Shown here in pieces: positions 20,329 through 31,320 of a stretch of 31,445 nt of DNA (within the stretch, counting starts at the first letter, position 1; every line of letters starts with the position of its first letter). The notes below the pieces were generated by a model, which ran no database searches, was not told where the DNA came from, and was given only the letters and a program-made list of their open reading frames with translations. Source of the stretch: Daldinia sp. FL1419 (lineage: Eukaryota > Ascomycota > Sordariomycetes > Xylariales > Hypoxylaceae); NCBI GenBank assembly GCA_025201765.1, contig MU623589.1, positions 1-31,445 of the forward strand, in the 5' to 3' direction. Position numbers and translations under genes: made by a program.

Positions 20329-23300
20329 TTAATCCCAGCTACCGCTTGCCTTGAGTCCGGCGATGACATTTTTTGCTACATCTCTCAGGGGCGGGTCGCT
20401 AACTTTCACCACACCGTCGATCGACTCCAAGATGTCCTTTATATTCGCACGTAGGTATAATCGGGCCGTCTCCTGCCACAGAGATATTGTTTCAGGAGCG
20501 GTAACCGCTTCTCGACTTGCTTCTGTCATCCTGGAGGCCTTAATCCAGGGTATCTGGGCAAATTGCATGGTCATGCTCCGAACTTGATCGTTATAAACGT
20601 CGGATTGCTTCTTGTTCGTACTGCGCTCCCTACCGGGCTCGTTGTACCAAGGCTCCTCGCAGAATATCATGGACTGTATACTGACGAGCACCTGCAATAG
20701 AGTGGACTGTCCTGCCCTCCAAGGCTCTCCGTGCCACGTACCTAGTAAGGAAAGGCAAACTACGAAGCTAGCGTTAGCAAGTTTTCCGTCCCAAACCTCT
20801 TCCTAGAGTCGCTGCAGGTCGTTTGTATATTTCGGGATTACTCACTCTTACCGTCATGGTACAGATTCGGGTTGAAGCGCGCCTTGTTGCTGTTTGTCGT
20901 CTTGAAACGCATGTGCGGCGGAGAGATAGGATAATTCGCCGGGCAGTACAGATCGAACTCGAAGAAGCCATGCTCGTAAGGGGTGTGCTTAGGGCCGATG
21001 ATCAAGATCTTCATGATATCGAGACGGGAAGATCCATGGCATATAAAGATTCCTTCTGGTAACGCGGTTTTCAGCGTCGAAACCTCCGTGATCAGCCTCT
21101 TCATGCGTCCACGCATCGTACCGGCGGTAGCCTCTCTATCTGCAAGCCCGGAAAAGGCAAAACTATGTAGGATCTCGTCGTCAGGGAAGTCTCTGACACA
21201 ATTCTCTCGATGCCATTCAGAGAAGTCAACCTCTGACTTGTCTTCGGTTACGTCCATGGCGGTTTGGAGCTGCTGCATATTTATCGTGTGCCGGTTGTAT
21301 ACCTCGCTCAGGCGTTCGCTAAGCTTTAGCAAGTCATGACCCTCGGGGTTTTGAAAATCGATGGGGTTGTCTCGAGCGTGCCTGAGAACGGTCTCCGACT
21401 GAGCCGCTAGGCTTGCCAGCAGTTTGATTAGCGACTTGCCGGTATCCCTCGCGACGATCCTCCCTTTGCTCTCCTTAGGACTAAGCGAGGCTTCTAGAGT
21501 ACCGCCCCCGTTTTTATAATAACGGTTGCGGGCCGTATATGCCAAGTCTACGGTCATCGCATGACTTCCTAAAGCATCAAAGAAGTCTAGAACTGAATCG
21601 TGGAGCTGGGGCTTGCGCGATACTTCGTCGAAGGAGCCGTTTCCGAGAATCGTTGCTGCTTCCTCTAGCAGGGGGCTACGAGAAAGTATGTGCGATAAAA
21701 AGCTGGGCGGCGAGATATCGAGCGCCGTAACTCTTTCGTAGGAAGGCAGAAGGAGGGCTAATAGTCTGAAATAAGTTTCGTGGGCTTGATCCTCCTTGGT
21801 GTTCAAGGGTCGTCTTACCATCGAACGCTTAGTACGATATGAATGCTGACCCGTAGGACCGTAGGAACCAAAAAGTCCCGGCTTCTCGCTGTCGCCGTAG
21901 CCTATTCCTTTCGCGGTCGCTATCCTAAAAGCTCGTAGCTCGCTGCGTCCCGTAGGTTCCTTGGCCTTTGCCTCTCGAATCTTGGTGATCACGGAGCCGG
22001 CTTCAGATCTCGAGCTCGGAACTTCCCAGCCGCAAGCCAGAGCCCAGATAGCAGCTAACCTCCCCTCGTCACAGCACCATATAACTCTGGTATTGATCCC
22101 GGCAACCTTTAACGTAATGCTTGGTCCTTCCTCCCCGAAAGAATAGACTGCTTCTCCGCAGCCAAGGCACGTGAGTACTTTACAGTGCTTGTCTTGACAC
22201 TTTAAACCAAGGCGGACTTCCCCTATACTCGGTGTTAGAATGGTAATCCACTCGGGGACTTTATCTCGATAGGAGAGGCTTCAATCACGGGCTGAGGCGG
22301 GCCGAAAAGAGAAATCGGCATTTTCGGAGCTTACCTTTGGTATCAACCCACGTTGCTGTTATATTTACGACGTCTTCGGGCTTCACAGCCTTCCTTTTGT
22401 CGCAACCGGCGCAGGCTCGGTTAAAGAATTCTTGGACTAACAAGCGTAGCGGCTTCAAATCCGCCAGGGCTGCCTCTATCATAGCCGCATCTTCGGTGCC
22501 CTGTTCTAGTTCCATTGGCTCGTCGTTATCGGGAATTTCGGTATCTAACTCCATTTTGTCCCCTTCGGGCTCCTCTTTGGGCTGTGAGAGCATGAAAGGA
22601 TTGTACGAGGACCACGGCTTCTTAGAAAAGATCTCGTGCCCGAGTGTCGGGTTATTGGGCGTCGCGATAGGCCCAGACCAGAGCTGTAAGTGAGGGGGAT
22701 AAGGCTGGGCAGGCAAGGACAGCATCTGAGGCGTAAAGGGGGGAGTAGGAGAGTACATGGCAAGCTGATCTGCGAAGTGGGCGAGAGGATCCGACAGCGG
22801 GTCTTTTTTCGGCTTGAGGGGAGGAGCATGGTGTTTCTCCAGGTGCCGAAGCTCAGGGGGATATGGAAACCATAAGATAGGCTCCTGCGGCTTCTTAGCT
22901 GTAGCGTCCGGTACTTGAGAATTTTGAGCGATGCTCTGCGAAAGCGTAGAGGCGTGAGCCTGGAGAGGAAATATGCCGCTAGACGGATTCATCTGGGCTA
23001 AGAAACTACCGAAGCTTGAGCCGTTGGTTGGCTTCTTACCCGCAAAGGGGTTACCTTGCGACATGGAGAGCCCAGCGGTGGGTAGCTGTGTCACCAGGTA
23101 CGAATTTGGTGACGGGGCGGGCGGCTTGCTCGAGGTTTTGGGCTTGGTGCCGAGGGCGGATGGAAAAAAAGTCGATACTAACGAGCTATTGTCTTCTTTA
23201 CGAAGAACTGTGCGCGATCGATCCTGCGACCTACGCAACTTGGGCTTGGTCTGATCTGCTGATCGTTTAGAGCTTTGGTTGGGGATCTGAGACGGCTTGT

Positions 23301-23382
23301 TATTATCAATCGAACCTTGGTCTGTATTGTCCCGACCGAAGCAACTAATCCGGGCGGAAATATCTTTAAGTGTAGGAGCCAT
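20329..23382 (-). CDS. UBE2O/BIRC6-type ubiquitin-conjugating enzyme (E2), 951 aa, three exons
   Basis: Exons 23382-22335, 22222-20846 and 20759-20329 join into 951 codons plus stop. Residues about 1-310 are Ser/Pro/Gln-rich and probably disordered. A Cys cluster follows (C324, C327, C358, C363, C368, C371, C399, C400, with H362), a likely zinc-binding RING-like region. The UBC fold spans about 722-890: RLDIMKILIIGP, GFFEFDLYCP, ARFNPNLYHDG, then KICLSLLGTWHGEPW with catalytic Cys810, then LVSIQSMIFCEEPWYNEPG. The usual HPN is NPN, as in UBE2O and BIRC6. It should accept ubiquitin from E1 and may act as an E2/E3 hybrid (inference). The ATG at 23382 is first after an in-frame TAG at 23397. No break is seen; coding composition is normal despite AT-rich flanks. 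Confidence 0.93.
20760..20845 (-). other. intron 2 of the E2 gene (86 nt) with tandem donors
   Basis: Donor GTGAGT at 20845, branch-like GCTAAC, acceptor TTCGTAG ending at 20760. Joining gives DGK-ICLS at the catalytic site, as expected for the family. A second donor, GTAAGA, starts 6 nt upstream at 20851. Its use would give D-VCLS in the same frame. Confidence 0.88.
22223..22334 (-). other. intron 1 of the E2 gene (112 nt)
   Basis: Donor GTAAGC at 22334, branch-like TTCTAAC, acceptor GAGTATAG ending at 22223. Splicing joins TWVDTKG to EVRLGLKCQDKHC and so completes the Cys-rich region. Without splicing, the frame closes at 22285. Confidence 0.88.
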
Positions 23383-24170
23383 CACGAATATGTTCTATAG
23401 AGGTCGTGATGAACTGTTCACATGTGAGTGTGTGTTGTGATCCTACCTAGTCACATAATAGAAAAGGGACGGATAACTTGGATTCGGGATCGATGAGTTG
23501 AACGTTGAAGACGATAGCTTTACGAATAGGAAAGCTATGGGCATTGTTAATAAGTTGTTAAAGAGGATGAGAAAAAATTAAAAATTTAAAAAATAAGATT
23601 TAAAATTTAAAATTTAAGGGGAAAAAAACCAGAAAGCCGCCCAAGCGGTATAACTTACTATTGGCGTAGATGAGAAGAATTTATCAACACGCGTGAATCG
23701 ATCCTATGATGTCTCTCGCCCGGCTTTGATCTTTCTAGGTGGGGCACAATACAGTGTAGCTTGTAAGGCTGTAAGTTGATTTATTCTGTGTCGTTGCCAG
23801 CTAGAGACGATATCTGGTCGAGCATGTAAATTACGTACCTTGAGTTATTATATTGGGGTTCGTTTGTATACGCGCTGGACGGAAAAGTAGGGGACTATAT
23901 AGAGTATCACGATAAGAATAGACAAGAACCTTCGGGGAAGCCCTCCCTGAAATGGAAAGGGGAGAAGGCGAAAACAAAAGCGCTATCATGAAACGTGAGA
24001 AGGTTGCGGGGATGTGAGGCAGCTCCTAGCTGTTGCGTACCTAGTAAGGCTTTTGGTATGCTAATATATTTTGCCAAACAGACCTTGATCGCTGGTAAGA
24101 GGTTGGTGTAGGGATGTATGAGTTGTTACTTTATTACGAATCTCAGTAAGGGATGCGAAAATTATATCAA
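23383..24170 (-). promoter_or_regulatory. upstream region of the E2 gene and right island boundary
   Basis: About 790 bp of GC-balanced sequence without a convincing frame. Just upstream of the ATG the minus strand has a CA-rich stretch (CACAACACACACTCACATG), typical of a fungal leader. An AT-only run lies at about 23575-23620, and a TATATAG-type motif on the plus strand near 23897. A promoter is inferred from position only. Composition falls back to AT-rich after about 24170. Confidence 0.5.
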
Positions 24171-24721
24171 TATAATATCTATAAAGCTTAATGTATTTAT
24201 ATGAATCCTAATATATTAATAACATCGTTATATTATTGTAAAAGCTAAGATAAAACTATCTAAATAAATAAGTATTTATATATGAGTAAGGTTAAACTGC
24301 CCTATTATAGGGATCCATATCATATCTCTTCTTTTCAAAATTATCCTCAATTTTATTTAATATCCTTAATATTAACCAAATAAATACCTTAAATATCAAA
24401 TTTAATATTAATTTATTCCTTTATAATATAATATCCTTTCTTCCAATATTAATAAAAATCTTCCATTGCTATCCTTATTTTTTTTTATAAAAATATTGTA
24501 AATGTTTATTAAGGTTTTGAATATATTCTTAATTTCTTTCAAAATATTTTAAAATTATTTTATAAAATTATAATCATTTATTTTAATACCTCAATTCTTA
24601 ATATATACCCTTATTATTACATTATTAGTAGTGTTAATATTAACATTAATAGTGCTGGGGGTGCTGGGGGTGCTAGTGCTAGTACTGGAAATGCTGGTTT
24701 TAAGGATATTAATTTATATTA

Positions 24722-25033
24722 ATCCAAATAAATGTATTTTATAAATTTATTTCTTAATTTATATTTGGTACTGTATTTAATGCATGTTATTTGCGGTTTG
24801 GCGGGTGATTTCGTACGCAAAATAATAAGAAGCTTCGTACGCAAAATAGTAAGAGGCTTCGTACGCGAGATAGTAAGAAGCTTCGTACGCAAGATAGTAA
24901 GAAGCTTCGCACGCGAGATAGTAAGAGGCTTCGCGCGCGAGATGGTAGGAGGCTTCGTACGCGAGATGGTAGGAGGCTTCGCGCGCAAGGTAGTAGCAAG
25001 AGGCTCGCCAGATAGCAAGAACTTTTGAAGCAT
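24722..25033 (-). pseudogene. repeat-coding frame inside the small LTR-type element
   Basis: A 104-codon frame, in the element's own orientation, starts MLQKFLLSGEPLATTL, runs through about eight 8-residue repeats of type RTKPLTIS, and ends with a TAA. Beyond that stop the same frame continues about 30 codons with FPVLALAPPAPPALL. Upstream it is open without a Met to about 25115. The plus strand is open too because the 24-nt period has no stops, so openness alone proves little. Possibly a lineage-specific basic repeat protein; unassigned. Confidence 0.3.
24811..25002 (+). repeat. 24-bp minisatellite, eight copies
   Basis: Units start at 24811, 24835, 24859, 24883, 24907, 24931, 24955 and 24979, with the core TCG(T/C)(A/G)CGC. 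Among the first seven copies eight positions vary, all by transition (seven G/A, one C/T). The eighth copy diverges and is followed by a partial unit. It is much more GC- and CpG-rich than its surroundings. Confidence 0.9.
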
Positions 25034-25689
25034 CGTGGTGCCTGGCGCGTATGTTGTTAAAAATAAGGTAAGTTTAACGGTTATATTAGTTAAAGATCTT
25101 ATATTGCCTAATATCTAATATATTTTATAATATATATAAAATTAATATATTATAATTATATTTTAATTAAAAAAAATATATTGTATATTATTATATAAAT
25201 GTAAAAACAATATATTAATAAGTATAAATAAAGTTGCAAGTAAAATTGCAAACAATTTGTAAATAAATATGAGTAAAGTTTTTAATAAATGTGTTTATAA
25301 ATTGAATAAATGTAAAAACGATATATAAATAAATGTTTGCTGAATTGTAAGCAAATGGGAATAAAGCTTTAAGTAAATATGTTTTGCTAATTATATAAAT
25401 AATTTATATAAATAATTTATAATGTTTTTATAATGAAAAAATGAATTTAATATTGTATTGGTAGTGTATTTAATATAATTAATTAATAATTTATTTGTGT
25501 TGAGTTTTTAAGTGATATTTTGCTTTAAAAATAAAGGCATTTTATTTTATAAAAATTAATTTTATATGAATCTTAATATATTAGTAATATTGTTATATTG
25601 TTATAAAAGTTAAGATGGAGGTTATTTAGGTGGATAGGTATTTATATATGGGTAGGGTTAGATTACCTTATTGTAGGGATCCACATTTA

Positions 25690-25842
25690 TGTCACATATT
25701 ATAGAAGGAAAATTATGATTATAAAATTTAAATTGTTATTATTATTATTAAAATTTTAAAATAAAACAATAAGTCTTTTTATGGAATTATTATAAAGGAG
25801 AGAATTTTTCCACGCTATTTTCAGATTTATTAATTTAATATA
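25690..25842 (-). repeat. repeat Y, copy 2
   Basis: Minus-strand match to 31178-31320 including GTGGAAAAATTCTCTCC and TTTATAATAATTCCATAAAA. It begins directly after the small LTR-type element. Confidence 0.55.
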
Positions 25843-26498
25843 TCCCTTTAAATAAAATTAATAAATAAATTTAAATTATATAATATTAAAAATGTAATTC
25901 CTTTATACTTTTAAATTAATATATTTTTCCAATTATATTTTTTCAATAATTTCTTTATTTACTTTCTATTTTTATTATATTATTTTACCTATATTTTTAA
26001 ATACTTTAATTTTTAAACAATTTAAAATATTTATTTAATATATTTATTTTTTAAAATAAATATATTTATCCTTAAATAATATTTTTATAAATTTATTTAT
26101 ATTTATGTTTTTTAGATTAATATAATTAATTTTAATATAATCTTTTTAAATTTTTAATTTAAATTAATAATTATATATATTTATATATCTTAATTTTATT
26201 ATAAATTTCTTAATATTTTTAATAATTAACTGGAGGTCATCCCAAGGGCTGATACAATCCTTAAATTTTCTTGTAAAATTAATAAGGATTTACAGAATAA
26301 TTTTATAATAACTTTCTATCATTCTTTATAATATTAAATTTAATATAAATCAAATTATATAACTTTTTATGAAATTTTTATAAAAGAATAATCAAAAAAT
26401 TAAAAAAATATTTTTATTTATAAATTTTATTATATAATTAATTTTAAATAAAATTAATAATTATTTAATAATTATATTAAATTAAAATAATATAACTA
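25843..26498. other. AT-rich stretch with one decayed shared segment
   Basis: Only the 26231-26262 segment (ACTGGAGGTCATCCCAAGGG) stands out; it matches the internal fragment next to LTR S2. No gene was seen. Confidence 0.45.
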
Positions 26499-26911
26499 TA
26501 TTAAACTAATATAATATATTTATATAATAAATATTACCCTGTAAAGATTCTATTAACCTTATTAAAACCAAACTTCTTAAATCTCCACAACTCTTTTAGA
26601 CATAAATAAGCCTTTAAAAATTATTTTTCTAATTTGATCAGTTTAAATTCATTATGATCTTATAAAAATCTTCTTTATATAACTTTTATATAATAATATA
26701 TATTCTTTTACCTTTTTTTAAATAAAATTTCCTATAAAATACTACTATTTATAAATAATTATATATAATAATTCTCATATTTAATCATTTTATTCCCCTC
26801 TTTAAAATATAATTACTTTACATCCTCAAACTTATACAACCTCTAACCTATTATATGCTAATTAAGATATAAAACATATCCTACAAAAATTATTAAAATT
26901 CCTATTTAATA
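26499..26911 (-). repeat. R413 repeat, copy 5
   Basis: 413 bp, reverse orientation, starting TATTAAAC and ending ATTTAATA with TA on both flanks. C-retaining on the plus strand, the opposite of the plus-oriented copies. Confidence 0.7.
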
Positions 26912-27554
26912 TAATTAAAATTAACCTATAATAAATTATTTATTAATTTTTTAAAAACAATTTCTATTAAAATCTTAAAAATTCGTTTTAAATCTATGTC
27001 TTTCTTATTTCATTAATTGCGCCACAAATCTAATTGATCAATTAATTCTTAAAGAAATTAACAAAAAAACCCCACAATTTTGGACGTTAAATCCTATTAT
27101 ACAAACATTTCTGGTTGTAACCAGATACAAATTGGCTTAAAAAATTGTAAATTAAATTAATTTTCAAATAATATCAATTATTAATATTTTTATATAGTTT
27201 TTAAATTAATATAATAAATTAAAATGGTTTTAAATTTTAATGTACCCCGTGCGCGTGCCTATAATTTCCTGTGGTATATAGCTTTTTTAATTGAACAAAA
27301 ATTTACATCAATAAAATCCCCCTACAAATCGTTCAACCAAAATATTAAATAAGTACTTTAATTAATTAAATACTCTAATTCAACAAAAACTCTAATAACT
27401 AAATACAAAATAATTATATCTTAAAAAAGGTAAATACTAAAATAATCAAATAAAAGGCTAATAAAATTAATTATTAACAATAATAACTAATACTTAAAAA
27501 ATAAAATTAATAATATATTTAATAAAAAAAAAATCATAAATTATTATAAAAAAA
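26912..27554. other. AT-rich stretch, partly a shortened R413 unit
   Basis: From about 27340 to 27559 the sequence aligns with the ~270-bp units of 29181-30603 and is then cut by the S3-S4 element. 27240-27290 is a less decayed patch (CCCCGTGCGCGTGCC). No gene. Confidence 0.45.
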
Positions 27555-27559
27555 TATAT

Positions 27560-29121
27560 TATGGGAATATTGGCCATGTGATCATAGTGGGATGGATCCA
27601 TTTTAATCCTGTATATAAATCACGTATTCTAATTGTACAATTAGAATACGTATTTATCTTCTATATACCACTTTTAACTGAATTTACAAATATTTTCATT
27701 TTTATTATTATATATAATGGTATTTTATTTATCTAACACTGATTAATAATTGATAATAATTACAGATTAGTTAGGATGTCTAAAAGGGAGGAGATAAATT
27801 TAATAATAAATACAATAACCTTAAGATTTCATGTTCTTGTACATAGTTTTAAACTTAGGATTTTATGTTCTTATGTATGGTTTTAAAAATATTTATATTT
27901 TATGTTAGATTTGAATCTCAATAAGAAAAGGTAAATAACCTTAGGATTTCATATTTCAATATATAATCTTAAATTAGAATTTTATGTTTCAATGCATGGT
28001 TTTGGAATACCTTGTGCTAATTTAGGATTTTTAGAAGGTAGAAATAATTTTAGTACTGAATTTACAGGTTAAAATTTATGTTTATTACATATAAACAAAT
28101 AATATTAAAATTTTTTTCATTAGTAAAATAGTTTTGGGGGAATTTGTATTAATTATTTTATGTGTCCATTATACATTTATATTTATAATATTGTATTTAT
28201 AACATATGCTTGTGCTTGTAATACCATCCAATAATCAAACTTACGTATCCCTTACACATTTATATTTATTATAATACGCACCTATATTTACAACACCACG
28301 AGAATTGTTAAGAAAAAATAATAAAAATATTAAGATTACGTTGCGACTTTACCCTACCAGCAAAAACAAATTTTAGGTTTTACTTGAAAATTTTTCAACC
28401 TTATTCCCACCAAAAAGGTTTTGTTTATTACTACTGCCCAAGGAAATAATAGCAATTTAGCACCTAAAGATACAACAAATCTCTCAAACTCTACAAGCAC
28501 TTCAACAAACCTTAACAATTTTTCCTAATTTTTTATAAAAAAACCTTCAAAATGTTTTTGATACTAATTATTTTACGAAACGAACAATACTAACTATATC
28601 CATCGATCAATTCGAACGAATAATATCTCTTAAAAAAAAAAAATTATTAAATGGGATTATATATTTCAAAATAATTAATTGTTACAATTTTGAACAAAAT
28701 TTGTAAAGATGACTAAATTCTTAATTATTTTCGCATTTTGGGATAAATAACTAAACTTTCTCTTAATCATCTTCGCATTTAGGATATAAATATAAAAGGT
28801 TATTAGTTTAATTTAATAAAAACAAAAAAGAAGATTACGAAAAAGAGCCAATCTTAATACATTTTAAACGCTCTAAAATTATAACCTAACTAATGCTCGT
28901 ACAAACATCACATAACATCGCAAAAAAAGAAAAAATTACCAATATAAAAATATTGGTCATATGATCATAATGGGATGGACCCACTTTAATCCTATATATA
29001 AATCACATATTCTAATTATACAATCAAAATACATACTTATCTTCTATATACCACTTTTGATTGAATTTATGAATACCTTTATTTTTACTATTACATACAA
29101 TGGTACCTTATCCATCCAACA
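27560..29121 (+). mobile_element. short non-autonomous LTR element (S3-S4)
   Basis: Two 179-bp family-S LTRs in the same orientation (27560-27738, 28943-29121) enclose 1204 bp. TATAT lies directly outside both (27555-27559, 29122-29126). The flanks join into a normal ~270-bp unit of the R413-derived array if the element is removed, which independently supports an insertion. An A/G tract (AAAAAAAGAAAAAA, 28922-28935) lies just before the right LTR. No RT, integrase or gag is readable and the size excludes a full set, so it resembles TRIM-type elements. LTR TG and outer bases are partly changed to TA by decay. Confidence 0.75.
27822..28003 (+). repeat. ~34-bp internal repeats of the S3-S4 element
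   Basis: Four related units of the form CTTAGGATTTCATGTTCTT...GTTTTAAA occur near 27822, 27857, 27935 and 27969, in two close pairs. They may be the remnant of a repeated regulatory or coding segment. No further meaning can be read. Confidence 0.55.
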
Positions 29122-29180
29122 TATATAAAAGATAATATTTAAAAAGTTTAACCTAATCAAATAAAAATCAATATTTAAAA

Positions 29181-30603
29181 CTTATATATCGAACAAAAAC
29201 TGTAATTGAATAAGAGTTTTAATTAAATAGGAGCTTTAATAGCTACTTAAATACAAGGTGATTATATCTTAAAAAAATATTTAAATGATTAAATAAAAGG
29301 TTAATTAATAAAAATAATTGTTAGTGTTTAAGAGATAAAATAAATAATATACCTATTTAATTAAAGATAAGGTTATAAATTATTGTAAAAAGTTATAAAA
29401 AAAGTTAAATAAATTAATATTTAAGAATTTAAATTGATTAAATAAAAATTAATTTTTAAGGATTTATATATTAAATAAAAATTTTAATAACTTTTAAAAG
29501 ATATGTCCTACCCTATATTTTAGTTACCCTATAATAAATTATATTTTGAAGAAGGTATTAAAATGATTAAATAAAAGGTTAATAGAAATAATTATTAATA
29601 ATGGTAGTTGGTATTTAAAAAATAAAAAAGGTGATATATTTAATTAAAAATAAAAGAGTTGTATATTATTGTAAGAAGCTCTATAAAAGGTATTTTTTGA
29701 AGAGTTTAACTTTTATAATAGAGAATTTAACCTGATTAGATAAGAAAACAACTTTTGAAGGCCTATATATATACTGGAAAAATTTATAGAAACTTTAGGA
29801 TGGGTTGTTTTTAAAAATCTAATAAACTCTAATGAAATAAAAGGTATAAATTAATTATATTTTTAAGGGGGTATTAAAATGATTAAATAGAAAAATTAAT
29901 AGAAATAATTATTTAATAATGGTAAAGTGTTTTAAAGAAATTATATTTTACAAAAGGATTAAAAAGTGTATATTTTTTATGAAATTCTATAAGAAAATTA
30001 AGGATTTTATACTTGAAAACTTTATTTAATCAAATAAGAAAAATAATTTTCAAGGGTTTATATATTAAACAAAACCTTTAATAACTTTTATAAGATATAT
30101 TTAGCCCTATATTTTAATTAATAAAAAATATAAGGTAATTATATCCTAAAAAAAATATTAAAATAATTAAATAAAAGGTTAATTAATAAAGGTAATTACT
30201 AATATTTAAAAAATAAAATAAATAATATATTTAATTAAAGATAAAAAGATTATATATTATTGTAAAAAATTATATAAAAAGAAATGTTAAAAGAGTTTAA
30301 TTTGCTCAAATAAGAATTAATTTTTGAAAATTTATATATTAAATAGAAATTATAATTGAACAGGAACTTTAATAGCTACTTAAATGCAAAGTGATTATAT
30401 ATTAAAGAAAATATTAAAATAATCAAATAAAAAATTAATAAAAATAATTATTAATAATAGTAATTAATGTTTAAAAAATAAAATAAATAATATACTTATT
30501 TAATAAAAAAGTAAATTCATAAACTATTATAAAAGCTATAAAAAAATAATAATTTTATAAAACTTGATTTAATTAAATAAGAATTAACACTTAGGAATTT
30601 ATA
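29181..30603 (+). repeat. array of shortened R413-derived units
   Basis: Unit starts of the form TATATTAAAYA recur near 29181, 29469, 30061, 30334 and 30603, mostly about 270-290 bp apart with one roughly double interval that holds a longer unit. Each contains AAGGTGATTATATCTTAAAAA and GGTTAATTAATAAA-like blocks. The array is A/G-rich and nearly lacks C. Confidence 0.55.
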
Positions 30604-31016
30604 TATTAAATAAGAATTTTAATAATTCCTATAAGATATACTTTATATTTTAACCACCTAATAATAAGTTAAAAATTGTATAAAAGAAAAGATATAAGGT
30701 GACTATATTTTAAGGAAGAAAATAGAACAATTAGGTAAAATAAATTATTATATATGATTATTTGCAAATAGTAACAATTTATAAGAAGTTATATTTAAAA
30801 GAAGATTAAAATTATATATTATTATATAAAATTGTATAAAGAAATTAATCTTATAGAACTTAAAGAGCCTGTGCTGATTAAATAAGAAAAGTAATTTTTA
30901 AGAACCTATTTATATTTAAAAAAGCTGTAAAGATTTAGTAAGTTTGGCTATAAAAAGGCTAATAGGGTCTTTGTAAGGTAACATCTATTACATAAATATA
31001 TTACCCCAATTTATTA
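30604..31016 (+). repeat. R413 repeat, copy 6
   Basis: 413 bp starting TATTAAAT and ending near TTACCCCAATTTATTA, TA on both flanks. It closes the array of shorter units. Confidence 0.65.
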
Positions 31017-31177
31017 TAATTTAAATAAATTAGAATAATAAATATAATAATAATTATATTATTTTAATTTAATAATTTTTCTTTTTAATTTAAAAATTAT
31101 ATTTATTATTAAATATTTAATTAATAATTATTGAATAAGAATGATTGGTTCTGAAAGTAATAAAGTTGGTTGCAAAG

Positions 31178-31320
31178 TGTTAGATTAGTAAGCCTAAAAA
31201 TAACATGGAAAAATTCTTTCCTTTATAATAATTCCATAAAAAGCCTTATTGTTTAATTCTAAAATTCTAATAATAATAAGAATAACTTAAATTTTATAAT
31301 TATAATTTTTTTTTATATAT
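31178..31320 (+). repeat. repeat Y, copy 3
   Basis: Matches 25690-25842 (minus) and 19785-19935, with CATGGAAAAATTCTTTCC and TTATAATAATTCCATAAAA. The rest of the window to 31445 is AT-rich without a recognised feature. Confidence 0.55.

Larger units (their letters stand above)
24192..25685 (-). mobile_element. small LTR-type element carrying a minisatellite
   Basis: Direct repeats of about 128 bp (24192-24319 and 25557-25685) enclose about 1.24 kb. On the minus strand the right repeat starts TGTGGATCCC, like the LTR of the gypsy element (TGTGGATCCT), and carries a TATATAAATAC box. Next to the left repeat the minus strand has a purine-rich GAAAAGAAGAGATATGA, in the place of a polypurine tract. 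No reverse transcriptase or integrase can be read, and 1.2 kb is too short for one, so the element would depend on a partner. No target duplication was found and the outer ends are uncertain by several bases. Confidence 0.6.

Noticed and set aside
22545..23270. Several open frames antisense to or out of frame with the E2 gene
   Set aside because: Shadows of the real coding frame, which has catalytic motifs and consistent introns.
20737..24050. A 14-nt exact repeat CGTACCTAGTAAGG at exon 3 and again in the upstream region
   Set aside because: A match of this length is expected about once by chance in a window of this size.
24732..25028. Plus-strand 98-codon frame with a hydrophobic N-terminus and FVREIVRS repeats, resembling a small secreted repeat effector
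   Set aside because: The 24-nt period keeps several frames open on both strands, and the hydrophobic start is what T-rich DNA encodes by chance. Element orientation favours the minus strand. No further support.
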